From Fallopia convolvulus (Eukaryota > Streptophyta > Magnoliopsida > Caryophyllales > Polygonaceae), in assembly GCA_964016875.1 (NCBI GenBank), contig OZ024735.1:13245699-13309698 (forward strand): a DNA stretch of 64,000 nucleotides, in the 5' to 3' direction. Positions within the stretch are counted from its first letter, which is position 1. Each line of letters starts with the position of its first letter. Positions 45,819 to 57,550 of the stretch are shown piece after piece. The position numbers were made by a program, and so were the translations under genes. Under the pieces are notes generated by a model, which had not been told where the DNA came from, ran no database searches, and saw only the letters and a program-made list of their open reading frames with translations.

Positions 45819-48800
45819 GGTAGAAAGCTAATTGTGGTAGAAAGTGAGGCTGAATTTGAGGTGTTGGATTGAAATAAATTGATGGTGAGATTTGAAAATG
45901 CAAAATAGTTAATATAGGGTGAATATTACTAGATTAGATGTCACTTGCCAAAAAGAAATTCATATCCCTTAAAATAACAAACAAACCATTTTAAAAATTT
46001 TAAAAAGGAAAAAATTAATATTGGACAAATCAAATCACGCACAAATCTCGTATGAATATTAATATTCTCTCTCCTATTTGTATAATATCGACATAATTAT
46101 TTTATCTTCATTATCACATGGTGCCAAATGAATACCAACGTAATACACAATGAATATCTATATTCGTTATAGTGAATATGGTCATTAGTAATTATATAAT
46201 CTCATTATAATTTTGACAACCATATCAACTTCAATGAATATTGCTATATAAAATTGTGAATATCAATTTACATTATAATACATACATAAGTTGAATCGAA
46301 AAGCTATATAAATATAATTCAATTTTTATATACTACGAGTTCATTTTTATACAATAGAAGTTCAATTTTTTTATGTTAGGAGTTCAATTTTCAATATTGT
46401 ATGAGTTCAATTTTATATTTTACGAGTTCATTTTTTATCTATGATAAGTTCAATTTTTATGTGCTTTGAGTTCATTTTTAAAATAATTCGATTTTCACAA
46501 AACTAAAAAAATAGAATAAATAAAAATAAAAATAAAAATAAAAAAAATAAAAAAATAAAAAAATAAAAAAATAAAAAAATAAAAAAATAAAAAAATAAAA
46601 AAATAAAAAAATAAAAAAATAAAAAAATAAAAAAAATAAAAAAATAAAAAATAAAAAAATAAAAAAATAAAAAAATCAAATAAAAATAAAAATAAAATTT
46701 TTGAAAAAAGGGTTTAAAAACGTTAAATATGACACTTCAATTTCTATATACTACGAGTTCATTTTTATACATTAGAAGTTCAATTTTTTTATATTACGAG
46801 TTCAATTTTCAATATTGTATGAGTTCAATTTTTATATTCTGCGAGTTCATTTTTTATCTATGATAATTTCAATTTTTATGTGCTTTGAGTTCATTTTTAA
46901 AATAATTCAATTTTCGCAAAACTAGAAAAATAGCAAAAAAAATTAAAAAAAATTAAAAAAAATTAAAAAAATTAAAAAATTAAAAAATTAAAAAATTAAA
47001 AAATTAAAAAATTAAAAAATTAAAAAATTAAAAAATTAAAAAATTAAAAAATTAAAAAATTAAAAAGTTAAAAAATTAAAAAATTAAAAAATTAAAAAAT
47101 TAAAAAATTAAAAAATTAAAAAATTAAAAAATTAAAAAATTAAAAAATTAAAAAATTAAAAAATTAAAATATTAAAAAATTAAAAAATTAAAAAATTAAA
47201 AAATTAAAAAATTAAAAATTAAAAAATTAAAAAAATAAAAAAAATTGAAAAAATCTTGACCATTGAATACATAATAGAGGGGTAAATCCAATGGTTGAGA
47301 TTTTGGATGTACCACAAGGGTGGTCCTCACTTGAATCATGCCCTATATATATATATGGTAGAAAGCTAATTGTGGTAGAAAGTGAGGCTGAATTTGAGGT
47401 GTTGGATTGAAATAAATTGATGGTGAGATTTGAAAATGCAAAATAGTTAATATAGGGTGAATATTACTAGATTAGATGTCACTTGCCAAAAAGAAATTCA
47501 TATCCCTTAAAATAACAAACAAACCATTTTAAAAATTTTAAAAAGGAAAAAATTAATATTGGACAAATCAAATCACGCACAAATCTCGTATGAATATTAA
47601 TATTCTCTCTCCTATTTGTATAATATCGACATAATTATTTTATCTTCATTATCACATGGTGCCAAATGAATACCAACGTAATACACAATGAATATCTATA
47701 TTCGTTATAGTGAATATGGTCATTAGTAATTATATAATCTCATTATAATTTTGACAACCATATCAACTTCAATGAATATTGCTATATAAAATTGTGAATA
47801 TCAATTTACATTATAATACATACATAAGTTGAATCGAAAAGCTATATAAATATAACTATTTAATGATAAGAATATCATTAGCTAATACAGTGAATATGAT
47901 CACCTCGTTACATGAATATCACTAGGTAATGTGGTGAATATGACCACTCATTTTACATGACTATACTAGCTAATATAGTGAATATGACTACCTAGTTACA
48001 TGAATATCATTGGCTAATACGGTGAATATGATCACCCAAGTACAAATCTCACAAATAAAAATGAGAAATTTATGATTATTTATTGCCCTTATGTTGGCTT
48101 CATCTTCCTTCGATATTTTTCGATATTTGCTACCTTCAAATACAAAAAAATAGAGTAGATAAATATTCATAACAATACATAAAATCCCTCAAAAAAATAA
48201 TACATATTATTTTTTGGCCAAGAATGCCATATTTCAATTACATGAATACTACTAACTAATTTTGTGAATATCTCTTAATATTCCAATGAATATCACTTTA
48301 AAAAATGACGAATATTCAATCCGGCGATCCAACAAATATAACTAGAGAGATCAATCAATATCAATGAATCAAATTTGGGCTTCGATTACAAATCACATGC
48401 CTTTTCAATGAGAAACGATATCCTAAACATTAAAATTATCGAAAGATCACACAATTAAACTAACAAAAAATCAAATATGAAAAATAGTATACAAAAAATA
48501 TTGAAGATTTCTGATTATGTATTAGAAGTTTAGAACCATAAGTAAGATAAGAACATAATATAATACACGATATCATCAACAAGAGAAAGAAGAGTCAGAT
48601 CTAAGAAAATAATGGAATTGAAAATCATAAAACCCACCCCCACACAATAATTAGAGTCTGTATAACATTACTACTATTTCAATTCACGGCGGTTCGTGCC
48701 TTCATTCAACATGAATATATATATAATATGATTATAATCTCACCACAGTAACCGCCGAATCGTTCGAACGTGATGTTTAGTTGTTGTCGGCAGAGAAAGA

Positions 48801-49124
48801 ATAAGAAAGTAGTGGATCTCGGTGTCGCTCAACGCAGAAGTTTACCCAAGACCGTTTGCTGCTATTTTGTAGATCTTCTCCTCCCGACTCTCCCTTCTTC
48901 GTTTCGTTTCTTCAATATTCAGAGAAGTTAATTATGGAGAGAATATATCTTGTATCCCACTTGCCCATAAATCTCGCTTTGGTGGGATAATCCGGTGCAA
49001 TGCAATTTGAGTGAAATTATACACCTATTTTAATTAAATCTGAAGCGTTAAAATTTTACAATCTAATGGCTTATAATAACACTCACTTTCTACCCTAAAA
49101 AGCTTTCTACTAGATCCTCATACT
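45819..49124. mobile_element. TIR element D
   Basis: The left end GGTAGAAAGC...GGTAGAAAGTGAG matches the inverted right end near 49085-49115 (TAGTAGAAAGC...GGTAGAAAGTGAG). The interior is AT-rich with reiterated TGAATATNA words (46040-48350). The tandem duplication doubles its left end (a second copy at about 47358). (TA)n flanks both sides. I see no gene; 48600-48900 is non-repetitive and may be captured DNA. Confidence 0.65.
46316..47854. repeat. 1.5-kb tandem duplication, copy 2
   Basis: It starts with the same AATTCAATTTTTATATACTA as copy 1 and ends ...GCTATATAAATATA, as copy 1 does at its junction. It is 69 bp longer, mainly from microsatellite expansion. Confidence 0.88.
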
Positions 49125-49139
49125 ATATATATATATATA

Positions 49140-51180
49140 TGAATAGTGCTCTAGTAAAAACCCATCATAGAATAAATCGTGTGGTCAAGCTACAACCACC
49201 GTCGGATTTTGATAAATAAAGGGTGAGGATTAAAAGAAAAAGGGGTGTAAAATATGTGTGTAGGTGAGATACATTGAATAATAGAATATTCCACTAGAAT
49301 AATTTGGCAGTTACCATATATTGTTCAAAAATCCTTGATTTTCGGTACAATTAATATTCTCTCAATAATCTCTCAATAATCTCTCTCTCTCTCGTATTCT
49401 AGTTCCTTTCTCGCTCTCTCTTTCTCGGTGAACTCTCTTTCATTGCGATTTGCAAGACATGAACATCCTCTTCAATTCTCATCTACTTTTCACGAATTGG
49501 TAAGTGAATATTTCTGTTTGATTTGATATTTCGATAAAATTCCGTATTATTATCATTTCCGATCATGATGTTTCGTTTTTTGTTCATATTACAGAAATTC
49601 AAAGTTAGGTTTTTAGTTCAATAGTTTGTTTGAATTCAGTCATTTTTTGATGAATTTAGAATGAAATTATATCAATTCTTCTTCTTCATAGTTTGTTGAT
49701 GAATTTGGGTCAATAGCTTGTTACATGTGGGTGTTTTTAGGGTAGACAAGTTCGACAAGCTTTAATTACGATGTATTTTGTTTTTCATATACGCGCAGCT
49801 TGTTATTCATCTACACATAGCATTATTGTTCAAACGAATGTATTTTATTTTCAAGAGAAATAAAATTGTTTTTCAAATCACGTAGCATTAGAATTATTCA
49901 ATTTATTGTAATGAGTTATTCTACTGTTTTTACACACACTGATGCATAACAATATAGAAGAATTCAAACATTTTTCACATTATTCATCATTGTTATTCAT
50001 AAGCAGTGTAATGATTATTCATAGCATCACTTAATTCACAGAATCACAACTTTTTCACAATATAAAAGACTGTTTTTCAGAAGCATTGTAATTGTTATTC
50101 AATAATATAAATTATTTATGTCAATAGTCAATACATTCTAATAATACTAGTGAAAACCATTAAATAAGTTTAGTTATTCAGGACGAACAATGTTGTTTTT
50201 CAACTACTTTCATTTAGTTATTTATATTGATATTATTGTATCCATATATGAATTGTAATTGTATCGAATAAGTTTTGTGTTATCATTTGTGTTTAACGAG
50301 TTTTCAAATGAAACAGGTGGTAATGATCAACAATTGGACATTGGAGAAAAGTCAAATCGCACCAAGGTCTAATTTAAAAGACTTCGCACCAAGGAACATG
50401 TTCCAAATGATGATAATGTTGATGTATTTGACCTCGGTCCAAAAAAGAATTGTAATTCATAAGCATTGTAATTGTTATTTATAAGCAGTGTAATGATTTT
50501 TGATAACATAACTTAATACAAAGAATCACATATTTTTCACAATATTAAAGAATGTTTTTCAGAAGCATTGTAATTGTTATTCAATAGTATACATTATTTA
50601 TGTCAATACATTCTAATAATACTAGTGAAAACCATTGAATAAGTTTAGTTATTCAGGATGAACAATGTTGTTTTTCAACTACTTTCATTTCGTTATTCAT
50701 ATTGATATTATTGTATCCATATATGAAATATAATTGTATCAAATAAGTTTTGTGTTATCACATGTGTTAAACCGAGTTATTCAAACAATCATATTGAGTT
50801 ATTCAAACTTCGACTATAAGTATTTTATGATTCTATAATTATTCAAACAATCAAATTGAGTTATTCAAATAATTAAACTGAGTTATTCAAACATCGACTA
50901 TAAATATTATACGATTCTATAATTATTCAAACAGTCATATTGAGTTTTTCAAATATCGACTAATAGATATTCAATGATTATGCAGAGGTTTTGTATTTGT
51001 AAATTCGATTATTTAATTTTTCTATAAATATTCTCACTTTTATCAATCCCTAAAATAATGCAACTACCATATATAAAGAAAAACGTGGGATTTTTTTTAG
51101 TTTCACAATCCCTTAATTTTAGCAACTTCCAAATTTAAAATCAAATCTCCATATTTAAACGCGGTTTCCGAATAGCGCAC
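49140..51180. mobile_element. fifth AT-rich element E, right end unresolved
   Basis: It starts GAATAGTGCTCTAGTAAAAA directly after (TA)n, in the same style as B-D. It contains TTATTCATA-type words and a diverged tandem duplication (about 49985-50286 and 50448-50762, both ending in AGTTTTGTGTTATCA). A pyrimidine-rich segment (49360-49440) precedes it. I did not find the matching inverted end. No convincing gene; the frame 50275-50484 falls in the duplication. Confidence 0.4.
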
Positions 51181-51202
51181 CCCTAAAATTTCAGAATAAC
51201 GC

Positions 51203-51345
51203 ACCCTCTAGCCGTTACGGCCAGAGGGTGCCCGGCCGTAACGGCCAGAGGCGTTCCAGACGTTACGGCCGGACGTGCCTCAGCCGTAACGGCCGGAGGC
51301 ACCCTGGCCGGTACGGCTGGAATGCCTCTGGCCGTTACGGCTTCG
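51203..51345. repeat. palindrome array A (six CCGTWACGG units)
   Basis: Cores start at 51212, 51236, 51260, 51283, 51308 and 51332, 23-25 bp apart. Typical units read GGCCGTTACGGCC or GGCCGTAACGGCC with spacers such as AGAGGGTGCC. It is GC-rich inside AT-rich DNA, upstream of all composite-MULE genes. Confidence 0.92.
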
Positions 51346-51644
51346 TTTCTTTTTAAACCGAGAATTTAATTTTTGTATTATACACTTTATATATTGTTGT
51401 ATGTATGTATATGATTCTATTTGGATATTTGGGTGGATTGTTAACGCTCTAACAAATGTATCATGTTCAATGAAGGCCCCTTCTCCCTCCCCCAAGCGGG
51501 AAAGTTGAAAAGACAACTCTATATTTCAGTCTCCACAGTATCTCTTGTTTGCATGAGCTTGAGTTTAGGAAGGCTTTCTTGATTTTAAGTTATGTAGGAA
51601 GGCTTTCTTCCACAAATATTTAAGCATCTTCTGATTATCTTTTA

Positions 51645-51884
51645 ATGTTTGCATTTTACTTGTGTAGAAACAAGCTAGAAGAGGTGACCTCTGTCAATGA
51701 AATTAAACATCTTGCAGACGTTCAATCCATGGCAGAGTTTGAAAATATAGTTTGGAATAAATATGGCTCTCGGCATTGCGAGAAAAAGGACCGTGTCAAG
51801 GTTAAAATGTTTTACATGAAAAACAACAAACAATTTCATTACTTCCAAACCACGAACATACAAACAACACTAGCTTCTACATGA
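51645..51884 (+). other. short open frame of unknown nature
   Basis: 79 codons containing NEIKHLADVQSMAEFENIVW and NKYGSRHCEKKDR. The first half resembles the helical segment after the catalytic region of FAR1/MULE transposases, but I cannot assign it. The end is low-complexity (CAACAAACAAC). It may be a transposase fragment. Confidence 0.25.
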
Positions 51885-51972
51885 AAAAACATCGAAATAT
51901 GACTTATTGAATCAGGAAATGACAAACAACACTTGCTTCAAAAGCTGAAACATGAAAAAACAACAAACAACA

Positions 51973-52287
51973 TTAATCCTCAGGCGTAATATTATCGACT
52001 GCCCGAATCTCAGCACCTTCGAATAGGCGAAGTTGCACGACCATTTCTTCGGCTATCATACGATCTGTTATATCGTTGTCATTCAAGAAAAAGCGGCAAT
52101 ATCCTGGTGGTACTCCCTCGCCAGATTGGCTCCAAGATATGATCAAGTTTCGTAGGGTGCCCTCGGGTACCATGGTCCATTCCGATCTGCTCTCCTTAGC
52201 ACCTTGCACGAGCACTATGGAGAAGTTGATGAAGCGTGGAGTAATGGCGTAGGTTCGGGAGGAACATGCTGCTTTCCTAGGAGCCAT
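51973..52287 (-). CDS. small SUMO/ubiquitin-like (beta-grasp) protein candidate
   Basis: A complete 104-codon frame with no interruption lies divergent to the transposase gene, with 504 bp between the starts. After a 20-residue basic N-terminus, the order of segments fits a ubiquitin-like beta-grasp: INFSIVLVQG (strand), EWTMVPEGT (strand), LRNLIISWSQSG (helix), CRFFLNDNDI (strand), then VVQLRLFEGAEIRAVDN. The last part resembles the FDG...EDGDEIDA pattern of SUMO and Rad60-type SUMO-like domains. The C-terminus ends ITPED, with no Gly-Gly, so it could not be conjugated like SUMO. The fold call is by eye and uncertain. It is the only undamaged gene in this MULE. Confidence 0.42.
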   Translation of the reverse strand: MAPRKAACSSRTYAITPRFINFSIVLVQGAKESRSEWTMVPEGTLRNLIISWSQSGEGVPPGYCRFFLNDNDITDRMIAEEMVVQLRLFEGAEIRAVDNITPED

Positions 52288-52494
52288 GGATGCAGATGGA
52301 ATTCTGGTTTTGGTTTGAGGTTAGATGGATGGAAGTCTTCTTTTATGGTTGAAAATTGGTCTACCCTCAATGTGATATACATGCATGGGTCTTGTCACAA
52401 GAAAAGCTCATAATAGTGTCATCAGAACATTAAATGGTATACTGTTATCAGAGCATTAAATGGTACAGAAAAGCCACTATGTTCATAGTAGCGC

Positions 52495-52640
52495 ACCCTC
52501 CAGCCGTTACGGCCCGAGGGACCCCGGTCGTAACGGCCAGAGGGCTCCCAGCCGTAACGGCTGGAATGCTTCTGGCCGTTACGGCTGGAATGATTCTGGT
52601 CGTTACGGCTGGACGCCATCGGGCCGTAACGGCTAGATGT
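52495..52640. repeat. palindrome array B (six units, exact 24-bp period)
   Basis: Cores start at 52504, 52528, 52552, 52576, 52600 and 52624, exactly 24 bp apart. The array lies between the ubiquitin-like gene and the transposase start. Read on the minus strand it gives an eight-residue repeat (SSRNGQKH and similar), which is fortuitous. Confidence 0.95.
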
Positions 52641-53160
52641 TTATTGAAACCGAGGAATTAAATGCACTCAACCACCTTAACTCTTTTCCGTCGTAGTCCT
52701 TTTAATACTCCATAGCTGTAGCCCAATCACTCTACATTTCATCTCTATTCCAAAAACCACAACACCTCTTCATGGTTTTCAATCTTCAACCATGAACAAC
52801 AAAGAAGATTACCAATATTTCTTCGATTTGGAAGATCAAGCCTTGAACATCAATCATAATGAGGTATGTTTTATTTGTTTGTTCCAAGTTGCTTTCTTCC
52901 ACCACTCTACTTCACTCTACTATATTTGGAAGAAAATTTTTTTGTGTAAAACTACATGTTTATCTAAAGATAGTTTTGAAGTAGGAAAAAAGAGTGTACT
53001 TAATCTTGCATGTATTGAGTAGGCAAATGTATATAATTATTAGTAAAAAACTAGGTTAAAGAAGGTTACTTTCTTGACAAAAGATCGTAAGTTTTGTCTT
53101 AGAACTTCGAAGTGTTCTTGAACAAAAAGATTGGATCTTTGAAAGGAAGAAACTGTTTGG

Positions 53161-53268
53161 CCGTTACGGCCAGACAGCATCCAGCCGTACCGGCCAGAGT
53201 GTGCCTGGCCGTAACGGCTGGAGGAGCCCCAGCCGGTACGGCTTTGGCACACTCTGGCCGTTAAGGCT
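53161..53268. repeat. palindrome array C (five units) in intron 1
   Basis: Cores start at 53161, 53185, 53209, 53233 and 53258. Two units have the centre variants CCGTACCGG and CCGGTACGG. The array lies wholly inside the first intron of the transposase. Confidence 0.93.
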
Positions 53269-54446
53269 ATATTTTACAGAATCTTATTTAAGCTTTGTTT
53301 TAATCTTTGTAGGAAGATAATGAAGTGTACATTGGGCTTGATGCATTGAGGATTGAAGATGGACAGAGTGATCCCGCATACAACAATTCTGTTTATGGAT
53401 GTCCCCAGGTGCAGTCAGAACCGATTCCGTTTGCTGCAGATTGGTATAGTAGTGGATATTCGTCGATGCATCCAAGTCAGATGCCAGCTACAAGTGATTG
53501 GGGTGGATACTCTCAGATGTATCCAAATCAGTACGATAGTGGGTATGCTCAGATGCGTACCGATCAGTACAGTCCTGATTATACACAGATGGAGTCACTG
53601 GCGAGGCGTGGGCTTCCATCTTTGAGCGGCATGCCACGGTTTTTAGAACCCGTGGAGGAGGTGGTACAAGAGTTTGATGACTATACAGAGTTATTTACCA
53701 CAGATAGGATATTTGGTAGTAGAGAGGAGGCCATAGAGTGGGTTAAGACAACAAGTATTGAAAATAACATGTGCATTCGAACTGGGCGGACAAAGAAGTC
53801 TACATTATTTGGTCAGCTTGGCAAGACATGGTTGGTATGCGAGAGGGAAGTGGTTTACACCTCGAAGAGAAGGGAAGTAAAGGAGGTCCAAGAGACCATT
53901 AAGTCCAAGAAATGTGGTTGCAAGTTTACAGTGACTTGTATTGAAGGTCCAAGAGGATCGTGGAGGATTGAGGTTGTGCATGGAATTCACAACCACAGGA
54001 TAAATTCCAGTTTGCATGGGCATGCACTCGCTGGAAGACTCACCAGCCAAAAGCTGAAGTTGGTGGAGTCGATGTCATCAAGCAATTGTACCCCGGCCCA
54101 GATTGCAGTGGCATTGAAAGATTTTCCAATGAACTTCACGAGTAAGAAACAGATCTACACAACAAGATATGGCTTAAAGAAGGCTGGTTTGGAGGGGCGA
54201 ACTGTTGTTCAAGAGTTCTTCCTCCGAGCTAAGGAGAACAACTACTTCATGGAGCACAGACTAGATGATAAAAGCAATCGGATTAGTGACGTCTTCTTCG
54301 TCGGTCCTAATTTGATATCACTTCTTAAGGCATTTTCCTACGTCTTAGTACTCCACTGCACATATGCTACAAACAAGTAAGTCATACACTTCGTTTTTAA
54401 GTTTTTATGCACTTATTATGAATCGAATTTAGATTCTGTTGAACAT

Positions 54447-54556
54447 GTCCGTAACGGCCAGATTGTCTCCGGCCTTAGCGGCCAGAGCGCCTCTGGCCAT
54501 TACGGCCGGAGCACCTCGGGTTGTTACGGCCGGAGACATTCTAGCCGTTACGGCTG
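54447..54556. repeat. palindrome array D (five units) in intron 2
   Basis: Cores start at 54449, 54473, 54497, 54521 and 54545, exactly 24 bp apart, inside the second intron (54377-54605). Some units are degenerate (CCTTAGCGG, TTGTTACGG). Confidence 0.93.
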
Positions 54557-55575
54557 GTTTAAACAGAATTAAAATCCCCCACCTAATCCTTTCCTAAATC
54601 TACAGGAACGGTATGCCTTTCTTAGAAATTGTTGGATTTACCTCAACATGGCTGAATTACACTGTAGCCGGAGCTTTCTTGGCCTTTGAGAGGGAGGAAA
54701 ACTTTGCTTGGGCCGTAGAACAACTTCAAAAGCTTTGTGCATTCGCGCAGATTGAGCCTACCTGTTTGGTGACAGATCGTGAGCTGGCTTTGATAAAGCC
54801 ATTGGATAAGATGTTTCCGAGATCGAAGCGCCTTCTTTGTAGGTGACACATTGAGAAGAATATTGAAGCTAGAGCAAAGAGTCTAATGAAGAATGCAACA
54901 AGTGCAAAATACTTTTCGAATGATTTTTGGGTATTGTTTAAGGAAACGACAATAGATGGCTATGAAAGGGAGTTGGCAAGGCTAGAAACAAAATGGTCTA
55001 TGTGGTCGCATCTTCTGCAATATGTCAGAAAACAATGGCTTGATCCATACAGGACAAGATTTGTTTCTGCTTGGACAGACACAGTATTGACATTTGAGTG
55101 TAATACAACAAACATGTATGCACATCTATTCCCTAAAAGACAGCACGGTATATGGTCTCATCCTTTAAACATTTGGGAGCTAATAGTTATTCTGAATTGC
55201 AGGGTAGAAGCACAACACTCATCCTTGAAACATTGGATTGAGACTGCAAACAACCGTTTAGATACAGCATTTAGCCTATTCCATACATCACTAGAGATCC
55301 AAGTGAATAACATAAAGGCCTCCTTCAATGCATGTCGTCTAAAGACGCCGTATCATTTGGCCGCAGTTGATGTTTTTAAGCAGTTGAAGTACGCTGTTTC
55401 TGACAAGTGTATGGACTTTCTGATAGAAGAGTATCGTAAGGGTGAAGGTGTGTCTTTTGACATGAGGTGTACATGTACTAGACCAGTGACACACGGTTTG
55501 CCTTGTTTACATACTATTGCACAGTATGTGACTCTAGAGGTTCCCATTCCTCTGACTTCAGTGCACGTTTTTTAG

Positions 55576-56706
55576 AGGACCCTTGACATAGAGAGAGTAG
55601 TACAGAACGAGGATGTTGAAGGGTGCAAAGGAAGAGTTGCAAAATGTTTGATGGATGACTTCTACACGAACACATTCCCACAAATATCTGACGATCTACA
55701 ACATGATTGTGCCAATGTTGTATATGATATAGTCTACCTCGAGATGACCACTGAACGAGAACCGACAACTGAGAAGAAGAAGCATAGGGGGCGGCCCAAG
55801 AATAGCCCTAACAAAAGATTTCTTAGTGATTGGGAGCATGTTGATAAGGAGTTAAATGAAACGCCGCTAAAGAAACCTAGAGGCAAGCCACCAACACACC
55901 TGAGAACCCCCAATTCACCAACTATTTCGAGGGTGCCCCAAACTCCACCAACACCCCTGACACCATATACTTCGAGGGTGCCCCAGACTCCACCAACACC
56001 CCTGACACCGCCCACTCGCAGAGCACTTTTCCCATACATGGATGACCTCCCTTTATGTATGAGGCCATACTTCACTGGTTTTTCATACATTGCGCCGAAC
56101 GGAAATTGTGGTTATAGAGCTGTTGCACACTCTCTTGGCATCACTCAAGAAAATTGGAGATAAGTGCGTCAAAGGATGATTAGTATGCTCAATGAGCATG
56201 AAGGGTGGTTTAGGGGTAGTTTCTATGAGCATACGGTTGAAAGAATGAGGCAAAGACTTAATTTCTTTGATAATGGATTCGCACCCCTCGATTATTGGTT
56301 TACACTTCAAGAGATGGGCTCCTTGGTTGCAACGGAATTCAGTTGCACTTTGACATGTGTGGGGACCACTATTAATCAAACTTACCTTCCATTAGTTTCG
56401 AGGACCGGCAAGTTGGACAATGGGGTAATTTCAATTTGCTTCTTGCCAAAGGAAGCTCATTATATATCGGTAAGAGAAATTTATTAAAAGCATCCATGTA
56501 TACATGTTTAAAGATCTTCGTACTTATACAATGTCGTACTATTGTAGGTGTCTTTCTTGGACGACTCGCCGTTGCCGCATATTTGTTCACAATGGAAGCT
56601 TCATTGTGATAATAGTGCACTATTTCTACTACATGAAATCCAAAATCGTATGAACTTGTTCAAGGGTGATGGCAATCATGTTAGGCTTGATTTGACAACT
56701 CAATAG
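55576..56706 (+). pseudogene. C-terminal OTU-like cysteine protease domain of the transposase
   Basis: OTU proteases cleave ubiquitin or ubiquitin-like chains. A basic linker (KKKHRGRPKNSPNKRF) and a duplicated PQTPPTPLTP segment (about 55930-56010) precede the domain. The catalytic Cys region reads APNGNCGYRAVAHSLG; the usual DGNC is NGNC here, but Cys is kept. The His region lies at KEAHYIS (56450-56469) and continues across a 78-bp intron into VSFLDDSPLPHICSQWKLH. A stop at 56161 separates the Cys and His parts. OTU-bearing MULE transposases are known in plants, so the fusion itself is not unprecedented. Confidence 0.68.
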
Positions 56707-56838
56707 GATGACAAACTGTCTACTGTAAGCTGTAAATTGTCCGTTTTCTGTTCTATAAATTGTCTGTCTTATGTTATGTAAACTGGTTTCTGTAACTGTC
56801 TAATTTCTGTCCTGTAAACTGGTTTCTGTAAACTGTCT

Positions 56839-56925
56839 GGCCCTTACGGCTGGCGAGCCTCCAGCAGTTAAGGCCGATGCACCTCCAACCGTAACGGCCG
56901 GCGCGCGTCCAGCCGTAACGGCTGG
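56839..56925. repeat. palindrome array E (four units)
   Basis: Cores start at 56841, 56865, 56889 and 56913, exactly 24 bp apart. The array lies 3' of the transposase and between it and the convergent PMD gene. Confidence 0.93.
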
Positions 56926-57329
56926 ATGAACCCTAAAAAGTACTTCAAAATTTTAGTAAAATGGAATGGACATTTTCAAAATGATATTATGCTTCTAACC
57001 ATTTGACCATGGCTGGGGAATAGAATGATCTTGAAGAAATATGTAAACGGTTGTCTTCCTCATTTGCCATTTTGAAAAACTAAAGAGTAGGAAGACTACT
57101 TAGAAATTTTAGGGTGAAAGCTTGAATTTGAAGCTTTTCTTTACTCTTTAGTTAGGTGAGAAATTAAATGAAAGCCTTTCTCCTTTTGGATGAAAGCATT
57201 TAAACAACAACACTTGTCATTCTACCTTTACCCATTTCTTCACTCAATCATAAGAAAAAGATAGTCAATTGACCAATTTCTAAAAATAAAAAAAGAGTAC
57301 AAAATCTAGTTGAACCAAGTTCATGACAT

Positions 57330-57535
57330 ATATCTAAACGTCAAGTACGAAAATACAACCCAAGTAATTAAATATCCAAACGTCAAATACGAAAATACGA
57401 CATAAACATCGTAAGTCTGAAAATATCTAAACGTCAAGTACGAAAATACAACCCAAGTACGAAAATACAACCCAAGTCTGAAAATATCCAAACGTCAAGT
57501 ACGAAAATACAAGATAAGTCATAGCAATCATATTC
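57330..57535. repeat. short tandem array (CAAGTACGAAAATACAACC)
   Basis: Units of about 19-38 bp containing AAACGTCAAGTACGAAAATA recur six or seven times. It is AT-rich, non-coding, and lies just 3' of the PMD gene stop. Confidence 0.8.
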
Positions 57536-57550
57536 AAAACAACATAAAAA

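Larger units (their letters stand above)
44846..46315. repeat. 1.5-kb tandem duplication, copy 1
   Basis: It is followed directly by copy 2 and spans the right part of element C and the left part of element D. The copies look near-identical except for microsatellite length. Confidence 0.88.
52792..56706 (+). pseudogene. MULE transposase fused to OTU-type protease, four exons
   Basis: The exon model is 52792-52863, 53313-54376, 54606-56469 and 56548-56706, all with GT/AG borders that keep frame. Exon 2 has the FAR1-like DNA-binding domain (IKSKKCGCKFTVTC, HNHRINSSLHGH), then VLVLHCTYATNK, where the first catalytic Asp (normally DCTY) is His. Exon 3 has LVTDRELAL (second Asp) and CRVEAQHSSLK (Glu), then a SWIM finger (CTCTRPVTHGLPCLH), a basic Pro-rich linker and an OTU segment. 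In-frame stops at 54844 (TGA), 55573 (TAG) and 56161 (TAA) fall at positions where at least two would normally be Trp. The enzyme would move the MULE in the nucleus; this copy is inactive. Arrays C and D lie in introns 1 and 2. Confidence 0.82.

Noticed and set aside
45435..47245. Telomere-like or centromere satellite
   Set aside because: The AAAAATT units do not match the plant telomere TTTAGGG and are confined to one duplicated element; they are simple microsatellites.
52422..52619. Repeat protein with eight-residue SSRNGQKH-like units
   Set aside because: It is only the 24-bp array B read as codons. Arrays A and C give the same effect in other frames and lie partly in introns.
51203..56925. 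Possible CRISPR-like arrays
   Set aside because: Short palindromic units with near-constant spacers look superficially CRISPR-like, but the spacers are themselves repetitive, the period is only 24 bp and the setting is a plant MULE.
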